Assembly: GCF_016904945.1 (NCBI RefSeq)
Contig: NZ_JADIKF010000035.1
Span: 1-64,000 of the forward strand
Origin: Dyella mobilis
GTDB lineage: Bacteria > Pseudomonadota > Gammaproteobacteria > Xanthomonadales > Rhodanobacteraceae
Direction: 5' to 3'
DNA length: 64,000 bases
The translations under genes and the position numbers were made by a program. Positions 9,140 through 25,485 of the stretch are shown here, piece after piece. Every line of letters begins with the position of its first letter. Position 1 is the first letter of the stretch. Below the pieces are notes generated by a model. That model saw only the letters and a program-made list of their open reading frames with translations. It was not told the DNA's origin and ran no database searches.

Positions 9140-9454
9140 CCAAGCACATGAATTGGACTATCTCATCCATTCGATCGTGGCCGGGGGCATGTAGAGAGGT
9201 TGATCTTGATCTGACGCCACTAAGCGACGCACGTCACGGCTATCTAGGCACAGCGCTTCGGTGTTGCGTCGGTCGGTCGGGATCGCAAGCGCCGATATGT
9301 GGGTATACGATGCCCTCATCCTACCTGGTGGCGATCGATATCGTCAGGTCTCGTCAGTCGGTTCTTCTCGAGGTGTGAAGAGCTTGGAAGTGACTGGTTA
9401 TTTTTTAACCAATCGCGGGATGCGCTTTTTTGGGGCGGCCGGCGTTGAGAAATC

Positions 9455-9515
9455 GCGATGCCCTCATTTTCAATGATGGGGCATCGCCGAAAAGCCAAGC
9501 GCCTGCGACGCTTTT
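9455..9515. terminator. Hairpins downstream of the lipoprotein gene
   Basis: A long inverted repeat (GCGATGCCC at 9455-9463 with GGGCATCGC at 9479-9487, extended by an inner TCATT/AATGA) and, nearer the gene, an AAAAGCG...CGCTT-type hairpin followed on the minus strand by GGCTTTT. Both lie 25-80 bases past the minus-strand stop at 9537 and probably end that transcript. Confidence 0.55.
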
Positions 9516-9536
9516 CTGTTAGTCAGTGTATTTCAC

Positions 9537-10367
9537 TTACATATCGAACGAAGTGAATATCTGGGCTCTCTTGTCCCACGCGGGCGCATCATATAGATCA
9601 ATGTGTATGTGGGTAATGGTGGCCATCACCCGGTTGCCATTCTTTACATCGTCAACGTGAAAATAGAGTATGCCTTTGGCGCCAAGCTTGGCGGTCGCAC
9701 GCAACTGCTCGATCTTCTTGGCCGTGTCGACGTCAGTGACCTTCAGTGCGCACTCGTCGCTTCCGGTATTGCTGAAGTCGAGGACTACATTCTGGTTGTT
9801 TGCGTATCCCATGGTCCAGCACTGCTTCGCGCTATTGAATTGGAAGCTCTGGGTATTAAAGTCGTAGGGGGAGCTAAAGAAAATGTTCGGAGAGATGGCG
9901 CCATTGGGGCCGGCTACGTCGCCGAACTTGATGGCGTAATAGCTTTGGTCAGCGTAGCGCTTCAAGTTTTGTTGGATGGGCGGAAGCTCCGAAGCTATAA
10001 GATCGTGTTTTTTGAAGGCGTCGGGCTCATTAAAATATTTGGGCGAGAACATATTCAATTTCTCTTCATCGCTTGGTAGCGGACTGACCCGCGACACGGC
10101 GATATAGGTTAGCCACACTGGGCCATCCGCTTGATCGAGTTGCGTGTAATTGGCGAGAGGGACGCTTGGGTCTGCTTTGGGATGCTCGGCCTCTTTCGCC
10201 TTCTGAGCGTCGGCAAAGGCTTGCGCCGCCGCCGCATTAGAGCCAGACGTGTCCGGGGTCGTGGATGGCGCGTTGGCTGTGGATGGAGTGGCTGCTGGCG
10301 TGTCGTGCTTTCCGCATCCGGCCAGACAAAGCACGGCCAGGGCGAGGCTTCCATATTTCAATTTCAT
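9537..10367 (-). CDS. Hypothetical lipoprotein
   Basis: A 276-residue lipoprotein: signal peptide MKLKYGSLALAVLCLAGC with lipobox LAGC, then a low-complexity Ala/Thr/Ser/Pro linker to about residue 65, then a folded domain with two cysteines (AKQCWTM and DECALKV) that could form a disulfide. The domain might belong to a DUF4852-like group, but I am not sure of that. No partner genes; it lies just downstream of the membrane protein gene on the same strand. Confidence 0.65.
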   Translation of the reverse strand: MKLKYGSLALAVLCLAGCGKHDTPAATPSTANAPSTTPDTSGSNAAAAQAFADAQKAKEAEHPKADPSVPLANYTQLDQADGPVWLTYIAVSRVSPLPSDEEKLNMFSPKYFNEPDAFKKHDLIASELPPIQQNLKRYADQSYYAIKFGDVAGPNGAISPNIFFSSPYDFNTQSFQFNSAKQCWTMGYANNQNVVLDFSNTGSDECALKVTDVDTAKKIEQLRATAKLGAKGILYFHVDDVKNGNRVMATITHIHIDLYDAPAWDKRAQIFTSFDM

Positions 10368-10680
10368 ATGCGCTCCTTAGAAGCCAACTAACGCCCGCGC
10401 CCCAGCACGGGTATACGTCGTTGGCGATGATGGTGGTAATGGGAAAATTTTTGGTAAGAGGCAACCAGTGCGTAACTGCATTAGAAGCTACGGTTACCGT
10501 TGAAATCCATGGCAAATGGCGCGTGAGATATGTACGGTCACTGACAGGTACCGGTCGACGTCAATAGGATGGCGGTAGGCGTGTCGAGCCCCGTGGTGGT
10601 GCCGGCATCAAGTGCGCTTCACCGTCACCGGCATCCGCGATGGGCAGCAATCGTAAACGCTGCCCGTGATTCGCGTCGTC

Positions 10681-11100
10681 TTACGATTTGAATAGCTGTC
10701 CGCGTAAGGCATCAACAAAAGCGTTCGCGTCATCGCGTTGCCACGGGAACCCTCTGGCGGCACTCAGGTCTCGCCCTGCGGTATTGACCACCACGGCTGG
10801 GGAGCCCCACAGAAAAATAACGGCGAGAGCGAGAATAAGTAATCCAATGAACCCGAGAATTCCGAGGCCCGAAAATAAGAACCCCAAGCCAACCAGGAGC
10901 AACAGGATCCCGCCAAAGATGGAACGAGAAATATCCAGACGGACAGACGTTACGTGCTGCAGTGGAATATCTTCGCGGGATCCACCACTAAACCAGCCTT
11001 TGGCTCTGTAGTAGGTGACTCGTTTGTTGGTCACGGTGCCAAACGGGTTCTGCACAAACGTCTGTTCCGCTTGTGGCTGTGCCGAAGCTTCAACTGTCAT
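10681..11100 (-). CDS. Small membrane protein with PH-like N-terminus
   Basis: A 139-residue protein. Residues about 18-55 (NPFGTVTNKRVTYYRAKGWF, DIPLQHVTSVRLD) look like a bacterial PH-type domain; residues about 60-95 form one or two Gly/Leu/Ile-rich transmembrane segments (GGILLLLVGLGFLFSGLGIL). The tail is soluble. Function unknown. The flanking stretches 10368-10680 and 11101-11439 hold no gene I can support. Confidence 0.6.
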   Translation of the reverse strand: MTVEASAQPQAEQTFVQNPFGTVTNKRVTYYRAKGWFSGGSREDIPLQHVTSVRLDISRSIFGGILLLLVGLGFLFSGLGILGFIGLLILALAVIFLWGSPAVVVNTAGRDLSAARGFPWQRDDANAFVDALRGQLFKS

Positions 11101-11439
11101 TCCTTTTCCCCTGTTTTATGGCCGATTTTGGCCTTGCCTCAATAGTAGTCTAACGGTACTGCGATGCTTATTGCGGGGCAAGACGCCAGTTGCAATCTTG
11201 CCATTAGCCCGGCGTTCGAGGCGATCATGTCTCATCAATGCAGAGGCTTTCGCTATGCAGAAACACGGTCGATCAGGTCCGCTAGGCGGACTTTATGTGC
11301 GGCTAGTGCCGACTGATGCGCCTTCTCTGACAACGCTTGGACTGCTTACACTGCTGGTTCGGTATGGCGATCGGTTTGGATGTCATGCGAACAGCATTGA
11401 GGGGTTAGTCACCGATCGCCTTGCGCCGACGTGGAGCTG

Positions 11440-13929
11440 TTAATGATGCTGCTGCGGCAACTCAGCTATGGCTTTCTTGGCTCTCTCGTCTCCTAGGGCT
11501 GCTGCTTTGCTCCACCATTCTCTAGCCAATGTTCGGTTGGGTGCTTGCGACCCTTCGCCTTTCCAGTCCATAAGGCCGACGTTGTACATGTCTGCGGCCT
11601 GGCCTGCGTTGGCGGCTTCCGTAAACCAATATCGCGCTTGGACAGCATTTCTTGGAACGTGAGCACCATTGATATAGATAAGACCTAGAAGGTGCATCGC
11701 GTTGGCATTGCCTCTAGCGGCAGATCGCTTGAGTAATGAAATGCCGGTGTTCATGTCCACCGGCTTATTCCAGCCGGAAGTGGATAGGTCACCGGCTACG
11801 TATAAAGCGTCGGCGTCATCAGGGTACGCGTTGACAGCTTTGATGGCCCAAGTGGTCGCCGAGATGCGGTTGATTTGGGCTAGGTTATTTGTCGTGCCCT
11901 GGTCGTCGAACATCAAGACTTTGGCTAGTGGCAGATAAGCTGCCTTTTCCCCGCCTTCAGCAAGTGACAGGAGGAGCGGCCGCGCCTGGGCGAACTGCCG
12001 CTGTTCAAAGAGAGTCATTGCCTGGGAAAGCGTCGTGTTCGATATCGCGCTGGATTTTCCAAAAACGGGAATATTAGGAACGGTGATCGCCACGCCTTGA
12101 GAACGCGTAAAACCAAATACAGCTAGCGCTGTCAGTAGCGCCGATGGTAAGTAATGCAATGCGTGTGCAAGACGATGATGTCGCGCTTTTTTAACGAGCG
12201 CTATGGCTTGTTCAGCCTTCGCTTTGTTCCCGAGTGATGCGGTCAACACTGCTTTTGCTTTCCATTGCAGATGCATAATCGACGCAGGGAAGGAGAATGC
12301 CGCCACGAGCACAGCAACGATGGGGCGATGCAGCCACCATAGGGCGCCCGCGGTGAGGCCGAGAATCAGCGGCGTTGGCCACCATGTGCTCGCTCCTATG
12401 CTGGTATAGATCCTTTTTAACGCTGAAAGCAACGCAGCCCGGAGCTTATCTGCGTATTCTGGGGAAAGAATGGTGCGGAGCTCATCAGTTGGCCTGCCAT
12501 GCAGGGTGGCATCGACCAGTGCGGTATTCAGTTCCGAGTCCACGACGTGACGTAGCGGTGCGGCTAGTTTTGAGATTTTTGCGGTAAATAGGCCGCCTTC
12601 ATCGGAAGCTACCAGTGCTGTGCGCAGTGCCTCAAGGTCACCGCTGAGGAGGTCGGCGACAATATCATCGAGGTCGTGCCACTGACGGTTCTTGCCAAAA
12701 GCAACCACGTGGTAGCTTTCCTGATTGCACTTGGCATCCAGGTGCATGATCTGAAGGACGCCTGCGTAACTCGCCTGAATAATGCTGTGTGACCTTGATT
12801 GATTGCGATGAAGATCGGTCAAGCTAAGCGAGTGGGACTCGTGTGCAATTCTATGAAGTCCTGCCTTGGACTCTATATCGGCCGCATGGCTATCCGGGGG
12901 CGAACACCACGACATGGCATACTCGGCTTCGTGGTGAACTTCCATCCAAGCGGCCGTTCCGACGTGCCCGGAACCATCGCATGGGAGGCATTTTAAGTCA
13001 CCAACGCCGGCGCATGTCTGGCAAGTGATTCTCCCGGTGGAGTGGCACGTCGTGCAGTTGATGTGCCCGCTTCCGGAACAATTGTTGCAATTTACCTTGC
13101 CAAAGTTACATTGATAGCAAGGCTCCCGCTTTGTAACCCAACGACTCTTGTACTGGGTTTCAGACTGACCATTGACCCATACGGTTTCTGAGTAGTATTC
13201 CGTTCCTGACATATCCACTTGCATAGAACCATGGCAGCGGGAGCAGTTGACCTTTCCGCTGCCATAACATTGGTAACAGTCGGTTTTCCCCCTGCCGCTG
13301 CATCGAAGACATGTCTCGTTGCAGGCGCCATGGCATGCATGGCACGTTACACGACCACGCGCGAAACAAGATGAGCAGGACTGCAGGTCGTAATGGGTGC
13401 AGGCATGTGGTAGCCACAGGCCATTCTTAACGGCATTGTAAGGCGCGCTTGTTTGATTAAGCCGATCTTCGAGATACCTCATTCCCAGGGCAAGCCGCGT
13501 CGAATGATCTGCGGACGCACTTGCGATGGCATTTGTGCACTTACTGGAACTTGATGCGCTAGGTACTGTACGGCCGTTGATGGGGAGGCTCTTGAGTTCG
13601 CCTTTCAATACATGTTTGGCGCTGAGTCTAAAAAACTGGGTAGTGGCTGCTTCAGAGACAGGCTGCACATCATTCGCGTGGAAGCGCGTGCGGGTACGAA
13701 TGAGTTGGCGGAGCTTGGCGAGCGCCGTCCCGTCGTCATCTTCGACGATTTCATCAGCGCCCTCATTCTCTTCGAGCTGCAAGTCCAGGGCGGGCTCATC
13801 GGTGGCAAGGCAGTCCGCTTCCAGTGCCGTTAAGCCTATTGTTGATGATGTTTCCGAGCTTCTCGTGGTCGGGGGCTCGGTCCCTGCAGCGGAATCCAAA
13901 TCCTTGTCCTGCTCATTATCTTTGCTCAC
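11440..13929 (-). CDS. Membrane protein with DnaJ-type zinc-finger repeats and Sel1 repeats
   Basis: An 829-residue multidomain protein. I prefer the GTG at 13929 because AGGGGGAG precedes it; the frame is open to 13974. After an acidic N-terminal region come ten CxxC pairs in CxxCxGxG-like repeats (CSSC, CHAC, CLRC, CYQC, CSRC, CYQC, CNNC, CTTC, CQTC, CLPC), the zinc-ribbon array of DnaJ-type chaperones, here without a J domain. Next is a helical region, two hydrophobic segments (LILGLTAGALWWLH; YLPSALLTALAVFGF), and a C-terminal solenoid of about three Sel1/TPR repeats (ANAMHLLGLIYINGAHVPRN, AADMYNVGLMDWKGEG). It probably holds client or partner proteins at the inner membrane. Standing alone, its partners are unknown. 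Confidence 0.75.
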   Translation of the reverse strand: MSKDNEQDKDLDSAAGTEPPTTRSSETSSTIGLTALEADCLATDEPALDLQLEENEGADEIVEDDDGTALAKLRQLIRTRTRFHANDVQPVSEAATTQFFRLSAKHVLKGELKSLPINGRTVPSASSSSKCTNAIASASADHSTRLALGMRYLEDRLNQTSAPYNAVKNGLWLPHACTHYDLQSCSSCFARGRVTCHACHGACNETCLRCSGRGKTDCYQCYGSGKVNCSRCHGSMQVDMSGTEYYSETVWVNGQSETQYKSRWVTKREPCYQCNFGKVNCNNCSGSGHINCTTCHSTGRITCQTCAGVGDLKCLPCDGSGHVGTAAWMEVHHEAEYAMSWCSPPDSHAADIESKAGLHRIAHESHSLSLTDLHRNQSRSHSIIQASYAGVLQIMHLDAKCNQESYHVVAFGKNRQWHDLDDIVADLLSGDLEALRTALVASDEGGLFTAKISKLAAPLRHVVDSELNTALVDATLHGRPTDELRTILSPEYADKLRAALLSALKRIYTSIGASTWWPTPLILGLTAGALWWLHRPIVAVLVAAFSFPASIMHLQWKAKAVLTASLGNKAKAEQAIALVKKARHHRLAHALHYLPSALLTALAVFGFTRSQGVAITVPNIPVFGKSSAISNTTLSQAMTLFEQRQFAQARPLLLSLAEGGEKAAYLPLAKVLMFDDQGTTNNLAQINRISATTWAIKAVNAYPDDADALYVAGDLSTSGWNKPVDMNTGISLLKRSAARGNANAMHLLGLIYINGAHVPRNAVQARYWFTEAANAGQAADMYNVGLMDWKGEGSQAPNRTLAREWWSKAAALGDERAKKAIAELPQQHH

Positions 13930-13974
13930 AGCTCCCCCTTGAACCCGCTCCATCATATTTGAGCATTTCGGCAC

Positions 13975-14463
13975 GATCGCATGGAGCTAAAGTCCGGCTA
14001 TCGTCCATCCACAGTCGAGTCTCAATCTTATCGAGAAGGTGTGGCCAAAGGCCGTGATGTGTTCAAGTTCAGCCCCATCATTGCGGCGAGTTCCGATCCA
14101 GCACTCCCCAGGGACGCTTGTTTCGCGACTTGCGCCGTAAAAATTTGCGCAACTGTTGCAGCGTATCCATCTTCCCGTCTCGACTCTCCTGTGGCTAGCA
14201 CGTCCAAGGGTGGGAGTTGGGTAGGCCGATTGATGTCGTTGCAATGCATCAGGAACGCTTGGTTCGATCGACAACGGGCTCATCGATTCGGCCCAATAAA
14301 GCAACCCCTGATTCTTGGGGTGCCCCCTGCACGCCCTCTTCACTACCCTTCCCGCGCGGGGGAGGGTGTGCATGAGCGTGGGCCATAAGCCACCATCATG
14401 AGCACTATCGCTTCCCCAACGTAAAAGCACGCCACATGCGTTAGCGCGGCACTTGGGGAACAC
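13975..14463. other. Intergenic region upstream of the autotransporter
   Basis: About 490 bases between two divergent genes with no supported ORF. It holds a GC-rich imperfect palindrome at 14347-14367 (CCTTCCCGCGCGGGGGAGG), similar to REP-type intergenic repeats of Xanthomonadales, and must contain the autotransporter promoter, which I could not place. Confidence 0.35.
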
Positions 14464-22251
<7,788 letters not shown>

Positions 22252-22258
22252 GGCGGCA

Positions 22259-22285
22259 CCGGTGCCCGCCAATCGCGGGCACCGG
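22259..22285 (+). terminator. Terminator hairpin after the autotransporter
   Basis: A perfect 11-bp stem (CCGGTGCCCGC with GCGGGCACCGG) around a 5-base loop, starting 7 bases after the autotransporter stop. The following bases (TGTTCT) are only weakly T-rich, but position and stability support a terminator role. Confidence 0.7.
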
Positions 22286-22817
22286 CTGTTCTGGATCGAG
22301 GTTGCTTGTCATGCGGTAGTGACTCGCATTTCTGATGTCCGCGTACGCACTACCCATGTTTCACGCATGACCAAATAACCCTCCAGACCAGCGAACTTCG
22401 CACGGCGTTCAATCATCCGTGCCAGATGATCGGCTTTGAGCACATTGGTGCCGCCGTGATGCAGTCGGCGGGAGGGGTAAGCCGACTCTGGCTCTGCTTC
22501 AGTCGCAGGCTCGACGTAAGGCACCTATCACTCACGAAGTGAAATTTCGATGAATTTATTCACGAGGCGAACCCCCAATTATTGGGATTGCGGTACCACC
22601 GAGAACGGCCGAAGGTGGCGACTTCCTACAGAAAGGAAAGCAAAGATGAGGGTCGCATTGGAAGCGAACGAACAAGGTTTGCCCTTGTCCTTGGATCAAC
22701 CGTATCAAGGGGTTGTCTGGAGCGCAACGTTCCAGAAACACGTCGGATGTGTGGCGGAATGCGTCACACGAAGCACACTCATGTAATTCCACCCATCCTT
22801 ACCAAGTAGGGGGCATC
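22286..22817. other. Intergenic stretch with weak short ORFs
   Basis: No gene is well supported. A minus-strand frame 22309-22524 (71 residues, GTG start, containing LKADHLARMIERRAKFAGLEGYL) reads protein-like and might be a small gene, but its start site is poor. The rest should contain the promoter of the Cry-like toxin gene; none could be assigned. Confidence 0.3.
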
Positions 22818-24563
22818 ATGCAAATCGATACGAACACAGAACTTGGACCCGCCGGGATAGCACCTACGAGTTCGCTTGTAGCGCTTGACGAAAACGGTCC
22901 ACTTCAGAACGTGGAAGAGGACATCAAAGTCTTATTGTGCACAGCGTTGTCGCAAATACCCTACGTCGGCTCCTGGCTCTCAGCATTTATTGGACTTCTT
23001 TGGCCTATCCATCAACCTTCTACGTGGGACCAAATCAAGGACCGACTGGCGGAACTCATTGATGACAAGATTGAATTGTTCTATGAGCAAATGTTAAAGC
23101 AAACGATCGACGGCTTGCACGGCATCCTCGGCGACTATGTGCTAACGATCCAGCAAATCAAAAAGGGGATAGATGAAAAAAAATCTCCCAATGATTTAAA
23201 GGGTCTGCGGGAGGAACTCCGTATGCAAGCCACCGCGATCCAAGGTCATTTCCAGATACTTATTGAAACATTTACCGGAGCAAGTGCGGATACGGGATGG
23301 AAAGTGCTGCCGCTTTATGTGCAGGCTGCAAATTTACACATGACATTTCTCGCTGATTATATAAGTCCCAAGAATGCAAAAGAGATATATGGCCTCGACG
23401 ATGGCGTGATTGGTATTTACCGCACTCATTGGAAAGAGGCTGTGGACAAATACGCGAAATATGTCGATGACACACTTCCTAAAGCCTCGGCAGAATTCAA
23501 AAGCAAGCGCGATAAACGTGCGAAAGAAGAGTGGGTGGATCTTCGCGTTCCCTTTATTTGGAGTGCCCAGGGTAGCGGTATCGCGACCGGTGCGTGGGAG
23601 GGGCAGCGCGAACTCAATGACAAGGAAAACCATTACACGTTACAGGTACGTGATTTTCGAGAATTGTGGAAAAGCGCTCAGGATCCGACTCAAGCACATG
23701 CGAATAGAGAGCGCCCAGCGCTGACGCGCGAGCTGTGGTACGGCCCTTATGGCGTGCCAAGCGTGGGTGACAGCGGCGGCCTGATTGGGTACAAAGACCT
23801 CCTTGTCGTGCCTTCCGTACCTGCTCCGATGACCACGCCGCTGGGACGGAAGTTGGGTTACATTTCCGGCCGCGGCATGGATTTTTATCGCGATAATGAG
23901 GGCCGCAATCACTGGGATTTTCCGACCCAATTGGCGCTAGAAGGGGCGAGTGGGCCGACCGATAGAGTTCCGAACGCCACTTTTAACCTGGACCTCAACG
24001 ATCCGAGGCTTGGCGGACCAGTCATCAAGATCGATGTGCACATCGGACACTACCTTGACTTAGGTTCCAACGTGGGAGATGTCACAGGTGGCTACCTGAT
24101 CAGTTCGATGAATTTTATTCGAGAAGGAAATCCCGCAGCATCGAACCGTTTTGGTGACGAAGACTCTTACGGCCAAGAGATGCTCGATTACAAGACCGAA
24201 GCCTGGATCGCGCCTCCCGGGCATGCCTTGGTGAATATTTTTTGCCCGTCGCATGTCAAAAAGCTGTGGGATAACCGCAAAAGGCAGGGTCAGACAAGCA
24301 TCGGTAGCGTGATGTTCTCGTGTCGCCTCAAGGATCCCACTTTGGCGCCGACCTCCAAGCAAATTGCTTTGCTCTATGTCACAAGTCCGGTAGAACTATC
24401 CGTGGATGACCTGACAAATATTGGCGCCGAATCAACCGGAACCAGGTATTCCGAGGTCGATCGTCAGCGCTTGGCTAAAGCGATCGATGGCCACAAAAGC
24501 CGATATTTGTTAGAGGATTACCGAAAGCGATACTGGGAGTCTTTGAAAAAAAGTCATCCGTGA
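22818..24563 (+). CDS. Cry-like delta-endotoxin family protein
   Basis: A 581-residue protein. The ATG at 22818 follows TAGGGGG at good spacing; the frame is open to 22713 but that extension is not family-like. Residues about 30-245 resemble the helical, pore-forming N-terminal domain of three-domain insecticidal Cry toxins: the IPYVGSWLSAFIGLLWP hydrophobic helix, the DKIELFYEQMLKQTIDGL helix, and an AANLHMTFLADYI helix. The remainder is beta-rich (KIDVHIGHYLDLG, YLISSMNFI), compatible with receptor-binding sandwich domains. There is no secretion signal, as in other Cry proteins. Such proteins kill insect or nematode gut cells; the target here is unknown. No helper or crystal-forming gene is adjacent. 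Confidence 0.7.
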   Translation: MQIDTNTELGPAGIAPTSSLVALDENGPLQNVEEDIKVLLCTALSQIPYVGSWLSAFIGLLWPIHQPSTWDQIKDRLAELIDDKIELFYEQMLKQTIDGLHGILGDYVLTIQQIKKGIDEKKSPNDLKGLREELRMQATAIQGHFQILIETFTGASADTGWKVLPLYVQAANLHMTFLADYISPKNAKEIYGLDDGVIGIYRTHWKEAVDKYAKYVDDTLPKASAEFKSKRDKRAKEEWVDLRVPFIWSAQGSGIATGAWEGQRELNDKENHYTLQVRDFRELWKSAQDPTQAHANRERPALTRELWYGPYGVPSVGDSGGLIGYKDLLVVPSVPAPMTTPLGRKLGYISGRGMDFYRDNEGRNHWDFPTQLALEGASGPTDRVPNATFNLDLNDPRLGGPVIKIDVHIGHYLDLGSNVGDVTGGYLISSMNFIREGNPAASNRFGDEDSYGQEMLDYKTEAWIAPPGHALVNIFCPSHVKKLWDNRKRQGQTSIGSVMFSCRLKDPTLAPTSKQIALLYVTSPVELSVDDLTNIGAESTGTRYSEVDRQRLAKAIDGHKSRYLLEDYRKRYWESLKKSHP

Positions 24564-24590
24564 TCGCATAAGAAACGAGTAAAGTAACGA

Positions 24591-24633
24591 CAACGTGGCG
24601 CGCCGCATCTGCGGAGAGGAGCGCGCCGCGTTG
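24591..24633 (+). terminator. Terminator hairpin after the Cry-like gene
   Basis: A 13-bp stem with one G-T wobble (CAACGTGGCGCGC at 24591-24603; GCGCGCCGCGTTG at 24621-24633) followed by CTTTG. It lies 28 bases past the toxin stop codon. Confidence 0.65.
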
Positions 24634-24787
24634 CTTTGAAGCCGAACATAACGCCATGCGCGTGATTGGTGGTGGGATTCAATTCTTCAATCACCATCGT
24701 TCGCGCTAGGCGCTTGGCATTAGGACGTCCGCGCTAGCGTATGCTTTAGCGGTCTGACCTGTGTATGAACTGCTGGGTCGTTACACT

Positions 24788-24943
24788 CTAGTGTAGGTCG
24801 GCCCGTTCCAGAAAGCGGAGCAGTTCGACTGGCGAGCGTATGCCCAATTTGTGCATGATTCGCGAACGATGGATCTTGATGGTTTTTTCCGCTGCACCAA
24901 GATCCATGGCGATCTGCTTATTGAGGTGTCCGGTGAGTAGGCA
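24788..24943 (-). pseudogene. LuxR/NarL-type response-regulator C-terminal fragment
   Basis: The minus strand encodes [20 protein letters not shown] followed by [20 protein letters not shown], the LuxR helix-turn-helix seen at the C-terminus of FixJ/NarL response regulators, ending at a stop at 24788. The first part of the HTH domain and the whole receiver domain are missing. The 25020-25485 stretch upstream holds no supported gene, so this is a truncated relic. It may be related to the decayed sensor kinase at 30562. Confidence 0.65.
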
Positions 24944-25485
24944 GGTAGGAAGGAAGGGAAATTCCAGGGTGCGCATACTGGTGTAAGGATACGCTGTGCA
25001 TACACATTTTATGCACATTGCCTGTGATTGCCTGTAGCCGCAATTCGGGGAATCGAAGGAAGGGGATTAAAATCAAGTAAATGTGCCAGAGGGTAGTCTG
25101 GCAATCGGCTTGTGCGCGCCTAAAAAAAATCTTCGTATCGGCTTAAATGGAGCGATAGAGGGTACTGCGTTCTAGCGAATCAAGAATCGCTTTTGCATGC
25201 TTACGTCAGCGATTCTGCTGGCCACCGCAATCCTTCGGATGCTTGGCTGTGTGCGACTGCCCCTCCAAACGACCCCTGAAATAAGCCCAGGATTAACAGT
25301 TGGGGATGTGGTTGGTCGCACTGTCCGCGAAGCTGGCGACGCATCTATTCGTTTGCACGGTACGCTGAGTCTCATGATTTACGTTTCACCAGGATACGGA
25401 TGACGCGAGCGATTTGGGCATGGGATCACATGTTTTTTTCCGTGATGTACTTGTCTTGTCATGGATATTCCAAGAGGGGAAGGAT

